From: Thecamonas trahens ATCC 50062
Lineage: Eukaryota; Apusozoa; Apusomonadida; Apusomonadidae
NCBI RefSeq assembly: GCF_000142905.1
Contig: NW_013657634.1
Location: forward strand, 268,318 to 304,656
Length of the DNA stretch: 36,339 nucleotides
Direction: 5' to 3'
A model generated the notes under the pieces. That model saw only the letters and a list, made by a program, of their open reading frames with translations, ran no database searches and was not told where the DNA came from. A program made the position numbers and the translations under genes. This document shows positions 18,564 through 26,324 of the stretch, piece after piece (the first letter of the stretch is position 1; every line of letters begins with the position of its first letter).

Positions 18564-21160
18564 ATGTCTGCAAGAGGTAGTGGAAGCTCTGCATCGGCGT
18601 CTGGGTGGTGCCTGCCGACGGCGGCAGGCTCTGGTTGGGCCTTCTGGAAGGAGGTCAAGGCCGACAAGCACAGGCTGTTCACCATGCAGAAGCACAAGAG
18701 CCATGGCAAGTCGAGGTTCTCGGCTTTGGCGTCATCGGTTACCGTATGTGAGTGTGTGTATGGGGGAGGAGTGGGAGGAGTGGGAGGGGGGGGGAGGGGG
18801 GGGGGGGGGGGGGGGTGGACTCATGAGTGGTGATGGTGATGTCGATGGTGATCGGGGTGGTGATGATGATGCTGGTCGGGGTGGTGATGGTGATGATGGT
18901 TGTGCGGGCTATGGCCATGGTGGTTATGCGGGTTGTGTGGGTCGTGGTCATCTGGGTCAAACAGAAAACGGTGCGCGGCATGGTGAACAAAGAGGATCAC
19001 AAGCCGTTCCGCATTCTGATGGACGCAGCGGGTCCGGCGCCCAAGGTTGTGGGCACGTTTGAGGACAAAGTCGCTGCAGAGTCGGCGTGGAAGTTCCTGA
19101 CTGGCGTCATGCTCCCGCTTGTGGATGCCGAGTTTGGCACGGACTTTGACCGCGCCGCCGTTCTTGCCTACCTCGGCATCGAGTTCTCGGACGGGCTCGA
19201 CGAGGACCAGTACATGGAGCTGGCCCGGGTGCGAAACGGATCGGCCGGTGCTGTCGCCGAGTACGAGGCCCGTCTAGCGGCCGAGCAGGCAGAGGCCCTA
19301 CGTGCGGCCGAGGCAGACGGCTCCAAGATCATCATGCTCTCGGTGACCGAGGCCACTGCCCAGGGCCAGATTCTTATGCACGGCGGCGCGGTGCTGGACG
19401 CTGCGCTGGCCAAGGTTCGTGACGAGGCCGGCCCATCGGCGGAGCCTCAAACACCCTCTGGCGGCGACAACGCGGATGGCGCTGATGCTGTGGATAGCAC
19501 CGATGCGGCCGGAGCTGAATCGGGCGCGTCGTCGGACGCGTTTGCGGACGACTCGGACTCGGACGGCGATGAAGCGGGGAGCAGCGCGGCACCCGTACAG
19601 CCTGTGCCGGAGCAGGAGTCTGTGCCGGACGAGGTCAAAGTCGATGCGCCTACCAACGATGATGAGGGCGAGGCCGTGGAAACGACCACAGCCGCAGAGC
19701 CAGTGCCGCTCTCACCCGAGGTATGCCACGCCATTGTAACGCTGGTCATCCTGCACACGCCGCTGGTTGTGATGGACGCCAACGATCTCCAACCGCGGCT
19801 GTGCGAGCGGTTCTCGCTCCCGGAAGCCTCACTCGCAGCCATTGTCAAGACCGCCGGCGAGGGCGAGGATTATCGGCAGCCGCAGATCCAGGTGGCGCTG
19901 GAGACGCTGCTGCGCGAGAACGTGGACCGGGCTGCGCTCCTCCGCGAGGTCCTTGTCCTCGCTCTGGCTTCGTCCAAGTACGACGCACGGATGCGGCAGT
20001 CGCTGCGGCTGATGGCGCGGTCGGCCGGAGTCGACTGGATGGCGTTTGTCAAGGCCGAGGATGAGCTGGCGACGATGCTGCGGACGATGCTGACGGCCGA
20101 AGTCGACGAGACGGTCAAGGCCAAGTCGGCGTCGTCGGGTCGGGCATGGAAGATGGGCGGGGCGGCGCTGCTCGGCGGAGCGGCACTGTTTGTGACCGGC
20201 GGCCTTGCGGCGCCGCTGGTGGCGACCGCGGTCGGGACCGGGATGGTGCTCGGCGGGGCGGCGGCGACGACAACAACAACGGTCATGGTTGGCGCGTATC
20301 TCATCACGCCGACGGTGCTTGGCACGGCCGGCGCCGGGCTGTCCTACTACAAGATGGACAAGCGGACGGCTGGGCTCGACGAGTTTGGCTTTGTCTCGGC
20401 CCGTGGCGAGGGGGTGAGCGCCGGCGAGGGCATGCACGTCACGATCTCGGTCTCGGGCTGGCTTGAGGCCGAGGAAGAGGCCGGCAGTGAGTGGTCCAAC
20501 GTATACACGGCGGCGCCGCACGGCGAGTCGTACGTGCTCCGGTGGGAGTCGGACCATCTGCGGACGCTTGGTGAGGCGTACCGCTCGTTCATTCGCGAGT
20601 CGGCCAAGTCAATGGTGGTGGGCGAGATCCTCAAGCGGACCATTCTCGGCGCAGCGTCGTTCCCGCTCCAAGTCCTCGGCTTTGCCAACATCATCGACAA
20701 CCCGTGGTCGATGGTCATGGATCGGGCGCGCAAGGCCGGCAACCTTCTCGCGCACGTCCTCACCGACGCGCATCACGGGGCGCGGCCGGTGACACTTGTT
20801 GGCTACTCGGCCGGCGCACTTGTCATCTTCCACGCGCTGCGGGCGCTCGCGGATGCCGGCGTCGTCGACGTCGTCGACAACGTCGTTCTCGTCGGCGCGC
20901 CCATCCACGAGTCGTCAAGCGAGTGGGCGCGGGTCCGCGCGGTGGTCGGCGGCAACTTTGTCAACGCGTACCAGACCAGCGACTGGATCCTCGGCATCCT
21001 CTCGCGGGTCTCCCATTCGACCAAGCCCGCTGCCGGGCTCTCGCCCATCTACGTTCCTGGCATCATCAACGTCAACCTCGATGGGCTTGTCCAGGGCCAC
21101 ATGGACTACAAGACCGCGTTGCAGGACATCATGCTCATTCTGTTCCCGTGGCTTGTGTAA
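18564..21160 (+). CDS. TMCO4/DUF726 family membrane-associated serine hydrolase (two exons)
   Basis: Exon 1 is 18564-18743 and exon 2 is 18965-21160; the product has 791 residues. The C-terminal half is the DUF726 alpha/beta-hydrolase of TMCO4 and yeast Mil1. It has a Gly/Ala-rich double hydrophobic segment (about 452-515), then RPVTLVGYSAGALVIF with nucleophile Ser675, NVVLVGAPIHESSSEW, GNFVNAYQTSDWILG, and GLVQGHMDY with likely catalytic His772. Between about 195 and 290 lies an acidic Ser/Asp/Ala-rich insertion. The substrate is unknown; relatives are thought to act on lipids. Exon 1 supplies a basic N-terminus (KEVKADKHRLF). Met41 (18684, TTCACCATG) is an alternative start. The frame upstream of 18965 in exon 2 encodes only Met/Val from GATGGT repeats, which supports an intron there. 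Confidence 0.8.
18744..18964 (+). other. Intron of the TMCO4-like gene
   Basis: Donor ACC|GTATGTGAGT and acceptor CAAACAG|AAA, phase 0, 221 bp. It contains a run of about 20 G near 18795-18815 and a long GATGGT-type repeat (about 18827-18905). Unlike the other introns here, it is G-rich on the coding strand. Confidence 0.7.
18827..18910. repeat. Imperfect GGTGATGAT-type repeat inside an intron
   Basis: Repeated GGTGATG, GTCGATGG and GGTGATGATG blocks. On the + strand they read as a Met/Val-only peptide, which explains the spurious extended N-terminus of the downstream frame. Confidence 0.7.
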
Positions 21161-21282
21161 ACCTTGTTCCTGCGGGCCGAGCCCGATCACCGACCCAGCT
21201 GGCGGTCAACACAATCCCTAGCCACTTGACAGAGTGAGTACACACATTGATTGTATCATCATACTTTTATCTCCATCATCCC

Positions 21283-21345
21283 GATGGCAGCTGGTAGCTG
21301 GCAGCTGGTAGCTGGCAGCAAGTAGTTGGTAGCTGGCAGCTGGTA
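21283..21345. repeat. 14-bp repeat GGCAGCTGGTAGCT
   Basis: Alternating GGCAGCT and GGTAGCT heptamers, about nine in all with small variations such as AGTAGTTGGT. Each CAGCTG core is palindromic and would offer repeated E-box-like sites, but a role is not shown. Confidence 0.8.
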
Positions 21346-21469
21346 GCCCGCAGCAGCCCCAGCAGCGGCAGCCGGCGGCCGGCAGAGCCAACCGGCAGCC
21401 GTTCCCCAACGACCTCACCGCCCGACCCCACCACTCTCACAGCCCAGGGACCCACCCCGCCACACCCAC

Positions 21470-21478
21470 GCACACCCA

Positions 21479-21510
<32 letters not shown>

Positions 21511-21511
21511 G
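21470..21511. repeat. (CA)n microsatellite
   Basis: CACACCCACACACATACACACACA-type dinucleotide repeat of about 40 bp, upstream of the tandem-repeat protein gene. Confidence 0.85.
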
Positions 21512-21621
21512 GGAGTGAGCATATCCCCCTGTGTGGAGGAAGCAGTTGTAGTTGCAGACTCTGTGGCCACGGGGGCCGCATTCGTAGCACCACCACCACA
21601 GGGCAGAGGGGGGAGCAAGTC

Positions 21622-24600
21622 ATGGACAGGAGCCGAGACAGGGAGGGGGGGAGCAAAGGGGAGGGGGGTACCATGTCCATGAACAAAGACGGGATGGGCA
21701 TGGGCATGGGCGTGGAGGCGGACATGGACATGGCCACGGAGGCGGGCGTGGACGTGGGCGCGGACATAGGCTTGGACACGGGCATCGTAACGGGCACGGA
21801 GGCTGGCATTGTCAGGGGCGCAGACACGGGCATGGATGTGGCTCTCACGCCGCCGACTGTGGACCACGTCCAGGCAACAGGTCGGGCCCTGGTCGATGTG
21901 GTTAAGCAACAGGCAGAGGAGATCAAGGTGCTCAAGGCTCAACTGGATGGTGCCAACCGGCAGCTAGTGTTGGCGGAGGAGGAGAAAGGCGCTGTCAAGC
22001 AGCTGCTCGTCAAGACGGAAGTCAACTTGGCCAACCAGGTCGCGGCCAGAAAGACGCTGGCCAAAAGAGTTGTCGCCGTCTTGGATGCTCTCCGGACTGG
22101 CGTTCTTGATCTGGCACATGTCACCGCGGCGCTGATGGATGGTTGCTCTCCTGAGACTGATGAGACTGTGTCGGGGGAAGACATTGTCGAGCCCGTTGCC
22201 GAGAATCGGCCGCAGATGCGTAAGTGGCGGCAGGGCACGTCAGGATTCAAGACCTCGCCGGCACTGGAGAAGCTCAAGGCACGTCAAGAAGCGATGCGTA
22301 AGCAGCGCGCGGCGGCGGCAGCAGCCGCTGACGCCGACGCCGACGCCGACGATGGCGACGGCGATGGCGATAGCTCCGACTCTTATGGTTCGGTTGTCGA
22401 GCACGACGATGAGCCTGCAGCCGAGGTCAAGACCGAGGCTCGGCCACAGATGCGCAAGTGGCGGCAGGGCACGTCAGGATTCAAGACCTCGCCGGCACTG
22501 GAGAAGCTCAAGGCACGTCAAGAAGCGATGCGTAAGCAACGCGCGGCGGCGGCTGCTGCCGCCGCCGACGCCGACGCCGACGCCGACGATGGCGACGGCG
22601 ATGGCGATAGCTCCGACTCTTATGGTTCGGTTGTCGAGCACGACGATGAGCCTGCAGCCGAGGTCAAGGCCGAAGCTCGGCCACAGATGCGCAAGTGGCG
22701 GCAGGGCACGTCAGGATTCAAGACCTCGCCGGCACTGGAGAAGCTCAAGGCACGTCAAGAAGCGATGCGTAAGCAACGCGCGGCGGCGGCTGCTGCCGCC
22801 GCCGACGCCGACGCCGACGCCGACGATGGCGACGGCGATGGCGATAGCTCCGACTCTTATGGTTCGGTTGTCGAGCACGACGATGAGCCTGCAGTCGAGG
22901 TCAAGGCCGAAGCTCGGCCACAGATGCGCAAGTGGCGGCAGGGCACGTCAGGATTCAAGACCTCGCCGGCACTGGAGAAGCTCAAGGCACGTCAAGAAGC
23001 GATGCGTAAGCAACGCGCGGCGGCGGCTGCCGCCGCTGACGCCGACGCCGACGCCGACGATGGCGACGGCGATGGCGATAGCTCCGACTCTTATGGTTCG
23101 GTTGTCGAGCACGACGACGGCTCCGAGTCAGCCGACTCGGTTGTCGAGCACGACGACAAGCCTGTTGGCGAGACCCGCTCATGGCGTGCAGGCTTCAACA
23201 CGTCGCCAGCACTCGAGCGGCTGACCGAGACACGGAGCGCCGCTGCGGGCAGAGTACACCCTGCGGCCAACGCCGGAGGCACTGACGATGCTGCAAAGCC
23301 GGTCGAGCGCCCGCAGATGCGCAAGTGGCGCCAAGGCACCACAGGATTCAAGACCTCGCCGGCGCTAGGGAAGCTCAAGGCGCGGCAGGAGGCTATGCGC
23401 AAGCAGCGCGCAGCTGCGGCTGTGGCTGCGACTACGGCTGCTGTCGCTGACGCGGACGCTAGTGATGACTCGGACTCGTGTGGCTCGGTTGTCGAGCGCA
23501 GCTCCGAGGGCTCGAGCTCGGCGGGCTCGATGGTGGACAACGGCTCGCCAGCGCCGCGCGAGATCCTCGGTCTTCCAGCCGAGTCCCCGCCGAACCGCCG
23601 CGCCGGGCGGCCCGAGTCGCTGCGCGACCGACGCCTGCGGCTGCGCAACACCCGGCGGGCGACGTCGTCGGACCACACCATGGACGCGGCCATGCGCGCC
23701 GCCATGCTCCGCGCCGGCCGCACCATGTCGGCGTCGGCCGCCGAAGAGCGGTTCGAGGAGCAGCAGAGCCAGTCCGAGCTCGAGGCTGCAGCCAACGCTG
23801 CGCACAATGAGGCGAACTCGACAACGCTCTACGACAGCAGCAGCGACGGTGATGACGATGTCATCGTCGTCAATGCAGCTACGAGTGGCATCGCCAGAGG
23901 CCACTCCTGGCTCGACGTCGAGCGCCCGCGCGGCGAGGCCATCGACTTTGAGCACAAGCCCAATGCCCGCGGCCTTAACGTCTCGTTCTCGTCGAACCTC
24001 TCCCACATCTTCGGCGAGACGTCATCCGACGACGACGACGATGTACCCGACGCCAGCGCCACCACTGCCGAGCTCTTGCGGCAGCTGGTCGAGGCTCGCA
24101 AGGAAAACATTGATCTCGCGCGAACGGTCTCTGAGCTCACGCTCGAGGTGAGCCGGCTGACGCAGTCACTCACCGCAGCCTCGGCGGCGAAAGCGTCATT
24201 GGCTGCGGGCGCGGGCCTCATAGTTGCAGGCGTGCAGACCGAGCCGCGGATTGTGGACAACGTGGCGGTGCAGACGCTCCCGCCTGACGTCGCCCATGTG
24301 AGTGTGCAGACCGAGGTGGAACGCGACGGCGGGCCGGTGAGTGCGGCTGGAGCCAGCAACGTCAAGCTCGACGAGCTCTCGTCGCAGTTGCATCTGGCGC
24401 AAGCGCAGAACGAGGAGCTGATGCGGATGCTGCGGTCGCCGTCGCTCTCGCTCTCGCCGATGCCGCGGTCCCCGTCGGCAGCGTCGCCTCTGACGCCTGT
24501 GACGGCGCGGGCGCGGTCCTCGTTCTCGCGCTCGCCGTCGCTCACGGGATCATCGCCGGTCCCGCTCGACTCGCCGGCGCGGGCACGGGCGCGGGCAGCG

Positions 24601-24666
24601 TTTGAGCGGCGGCTGGCGCGGACAGCGCGGTACGTCCACCAGCAGGAACTCCGACCTCTATCGTAA
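21622..24666 (+). CDS. Coiled-coil scaffold protein with 79-residue tandem repeats and VQT-motif array
   Basis: No family recognised; 1014 residues. The Met/Gly/Asp-rich N-terminus (1-70) comes from a degenerate ATGGGC repeat, so the start is uncertain; Met18 at 21673 (TACCATG) is an alternative. A predicted coiled coil covers about 75-150. Repeats begin at residues 196, 274, 353, 432 and 563. Each has a basic part (RPQMRKWRQGTSGFKTSPAL, then EKLKARQEAMRKQR), an Ala run, Asp/Ala and Asp/Gly runs, and DSYGSVVEHDDEP. A degenerate sixth copy of the core sits between repeats 4 and 5. A second coiled coil lies near 815-860 and a third near 915-940. Between them, VQT motifs start at residues 871, 883 and 895. 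The C-terminus is Ser/Pro/Arg-rich. The layout suggests a cytoskeletal or dynein-light-chain-binding scaffold, which is inference only. Confidence 0.8.
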   Translation: MDRSRDREGGSKGEGGTMSMNKDGMGMGMGVEADMDMATEAGVDVGADIGLDTGIVTGTEAGIVRGADTGMDVALTPPTVDHVQATGRALVDVVKQQAEEIKVLKAQLDGANRQLVLAEEEKGAVKQLLVKTEVNLANQVAARKTLAKRVVAVLDALRTGVLDLAHVTAALMDGCSPETDETVSGEDIVEPVAENRPQMRKWRQGTSGFKTSPALEKLKARQEAMRKQRAAAAAAADADADADDGDGDGDSSDSYGSVVEHDDEPAAEVKTEARPQMRKWRQGTSGFKTSPALEKLKARQEAMRKQRAAAAAAAADADADADDGDGDGDSSDSYGSVVEHDDEPAAEVKAEARPQMRKWRQGTSGFKTSPALEKLKARQEAMRKQRAAAAAAAADADADADDGDGDGDSSDSYGSVVEHDDEPAVEVKAEARPQMRKWRQGTSGFKTSPALEKLKARQEAMRKQRAAAAAAADADADADDGDGDGDSSDSYGSVVEHDDGSESADSVVEHDDKPVGETRSWRAGFNTSPALERLTETRSAAAGRVHPAANAGGTDDAAKPVERPQMRKWRQGTTGFKTSPALGKLKARQEAMRKQRAAAAVAATTAAVADADASDDSDSCGSVVERSSEGSSSAGSMVDNGSPAPREILGLPAESPPNRRAGRPESLRDRRLRLRNTRRATSSDHTMDAAMRAAMLRAGRTMSASAAEERFEEQQSQSELEAAANAAHNEANSTTLYDSSSDGDDDVIVVNAATSGIARGHSWLDVERPRGEAIDFEHKPNARGLNVSFSSNLSHIFGETSSDDDDDVPDASATTAELLRQLVEARKENIDLARTVSELTLEVSRLTQSLTAASAAKASLAAGAGLIVAGVQTEPRIVDNVAVQTLPPDVAHVSVQTEVERDGGPVSAAGASNVKLDELSSQLHLAQAQNEELMRMLRSPSLSLSPMPRSPSAASPLTPVTARARSSFSRSPSLTGSSPVPLDSPARARARAAFERRLARTARYVHQQELRPLS
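22207..23100 (+). repeat. 237-bp tandem repeat (4 near-identical copies) within a coding region
   Basis: Copies start at 22207, 22441, 22678 and 22915, with spacings of 234, 237 and 237 bp. They are nearly identical at the DNA level, including synonymous positions. The length difference is one Ala codon in the GCx run. A more diverged copy starts at 23308. Near-identity implies recent duplication or homogenisation. Confidence 0.95.
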
Positions 24667-24715
24667 ACACGTGCACTGCAGCGTCGTGTGTGAGCGGGTG
24701 GATGTGAAGTGGTAT

Positions 24716-25990
24716 TTACTCGGAAGCAGCAGGCGCCTCGGCAGTGGCCGCAGCCTCGCCATCAAGCGTCTTCTGCTTCTTGGCGGGCGCCGCGCCGTCG
24801 TCGCCGGCTGCGGCGTCGTCCTCGGCCTTGCGCTTGGGGGCAGCGTGCTGGATGCCCTTGGCGCCCATGCGCGAGATGCGGCCGCGGACGCGGGCCTCGA
24901 CAACGCCGTGCCAGTACTTGGTCTCGGCCTCGCCGTCGACAACAGCAACAGCAAAGACCTTGTCGGCCAGGGTGCGCTTGGTATCGTCGGTGGAGAGGTC
25001 GGCGACGGCGGCGGCGGCGACAGGGGCGGCGAAGCGGATGTAGCCCTCGGTCTGGCCGCGCGAAAAGTCGACGCGCTGGACGTCGCCATAGGCGCGGAAG
25101 ATGGGGAGCATGTCTTCGCGGGAGATGCCCTCAGAGGCCAGCTCGGTCACGTGAACAACACAGCCGGGGATGACGTCAAAGGCGGCGATCTCAGCGGCAA
25201 CCTCGGCAGCGATGGCCTCCTCGGTCGGCGGCGCAGCGGCAGCCTTGGATGCGTTGCGGCGCTCGATCTTCTTGGCGCGGGCACGGGTGAGGTAGTCGAG
25301 CTTCATCTCCATGGCCAGCGGCTCCAGCTCGGGCGCAGCGCGGATCTCCTTGGCAATGATGGCCTTGGCCTCGTCGACGGTGGCAAACTCGACAAAGGCC
25401 GAGCCCTTGAACAGATGGGTCTGCGGGGTGCGGCGGAGGCGGACGGAGAGCACCTTGCCGTGCTCAGCAAAGAGCTCGGTGATCGACTCGATGGTCGTCA
25501 CCTCACCATCACGAACAAAGCCCTTGGCGTAAATCGACCGCTCATCGATGTCGAGCTTGGCCGGCAGCGGCTGAGCCCGACGGACGTTCTTGCCGTCGTC
25601 CGAGACAACCAGGGCGTCCGACTCGCCCAGAGCCGCCGCCAGGGCCTCGTTGTCGAGTCCCATCTGCTGCACACGCTTGAACTTGGCGAGCTCCTCAAGA
25701 GGAACAACTACATATGGATGTGGATGCAAGTGAGTGGGTGTGGTCAATGACCTTGGTGGGGGGAGGGGAGGGCGGAGGAGGGCAGTTTGCGGAGATGATG
25801 GCCATCTCGGCTCATCCCAGACGGCAAGGGCCAGGGCATGGGTGGGATGAGGGGCAGGGCAGTGCGTACAGCCGTCAGAGTTCTGGGCAGTGAGGTTAAG
25901 GAGGTACTTGTCACGCGGGAGGTTCGAGTCGGAAAAGTAGAACTCGATCTGCTTGCGGGCGCGGGCTGCGGCGGAAGTCGTGTCAGCCAT
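24716..25990 (-). CDS. La protein (La motif, RRM1, xRRM-type RRM2; two exons)
   Basis: Nuclear RNA-binding chaperone that protects UUU-3'OH ends of RNA polymerase III transcripts such as pre-tRNAs. Exon 1 is 25870-25990 and exon 2 is 24716-25707; the product has 370 residues. The La motif is split by the intron, and splicing gives NSDGFVPLEELAKF. Residues that contact the UUU end in human La have counterparts here: Q14, F17, Y18, D27, Y29 and F50. RRM1 begins near 98 (RSIYAKGF, KGSAFVEF). RRM2 (about 225-310) has VDFSRGQTEGYIRF, as in La. A C-terminal PKRKAEDD and PAKKQKTLDG segment is a likely nuclear localisation signal. Two RRMs of this type favour genuine La over LARP4 or LARP6. A C-rich tract ends 6 bases before the ATG. 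Confidence 0.93.
   Translation of the reverse strand: MADTTSAAARARKQIEFYFSDSNLPRDKYLLNLTAQNSDGCTHCPAPHPTHALALAVWDEPRWPSSPQTALLRPPLPPPRSLTTPTHLHPHPYVVVPLEELAKFKRVQQMGLDNEALAAALGESDALVVSDDGKNVRRAQPLPAKLDIDERSIYAKGFVRDGEVTTIESITELFAEHGKVLSVRLRRTPQTHLFKGSAFVEFATVDEAKAIIAKEIRAAPELEPLAMEMKLDYLTRARAKKIERRNASKAAAAPPTEEAIAAEVAAEIAAFDVIPGCVVHVTELASEGISREDMLPIFRAYGDVQRVDFSRGQTEGYIRFAAPVAAAAVADLSTDDTKRTLADKVFAVAVVDGEAETKYWHGVVEARVRGRISRMGAKGIQHAAPKRKAEDDAAAGDDGAAPAKKQKTLDGEAAATAEAPAASE
25708..25869 (-). other. Intron of the La gene
   Basis: Donor GGCT|GTACGC and acceptor CATATGTAG|TTGTTCC on the minus strand; phase 1, 162 bp. It interrupts the La motif between NSDG and FVPLEE, and removing it restores the conserved motif exactly. 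Confidence 0.9.
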
Positions 25991-26324
25991 GGTTGGGAGG
26001 GGGAGGGGGAGGGGAGGGGGGGGGGGGGTAACGGAGAGAGGGCGTACGCAGTGCANNNNNNNNNNNNNNNNNNNNNNNNNNNNNNNNNNNNNNNNNNNNN
26101 NNNNNNNNNNNNNNNNNNNNNNNNNNNNNNNNNNNNNNNNNNNNNNNNNNNNNNNNNNNNNNNNNNNNNNNNNNNNNNNNNNNNNNNNNNNNNNNNNNNN
26201 NNNNNNNNNNNNNNNNNNNNNNNNNNNNNNNNNNNGGGGGGGGGGGGAGGGAGGGGAGGGTCGATCGAAGCGATGGGCGAAGGTAGATTGGACTGTGTTG
26301 GTGAGGGGGGGGGGGGGACGGTGG
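25991..26324. other. Spacer between La and TMEM175-like genes, includes assembly gap
   Basis: Contains G-rich runs at about 25999-26030, 26236-26247 and 26306-26318 (C-rich on the La coding strand) around a stretch of N. The gap may hide promoter sequence or a small gene; nothing else is visible. Confidence 0.7.
26056..26235. other. Assembly gap (180 N)
   Basis: Exactly 180 ambiguous bases, bounded on the right by a G run. Frames drawn across it are artefacts. The true length is unknown. Confidence 0.99.

Larger units (their letters stand above)
21161..21621. other. Intergenic region with GGTAGCT/GGCAGCT and CA repeats
   Basis: This 461-bp spacer holds a 7-bp alternating repeat (GGCAGCTGGTAGCT) at about 21283-21345, then GCAGCC-rich sequence, a C-rich stretch and a (CA)n run near 21470-21511. 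No gene seen. Confidence 0.6.

Noticed and set aside
18827-18964. Met/Val-rich N-terminus on the TMCO4-like frame (apparent membrane anchor)
   Set aside because: It is a translation of GATGGT repeats inside a probable intron bounded by GTATGT and AACAG.
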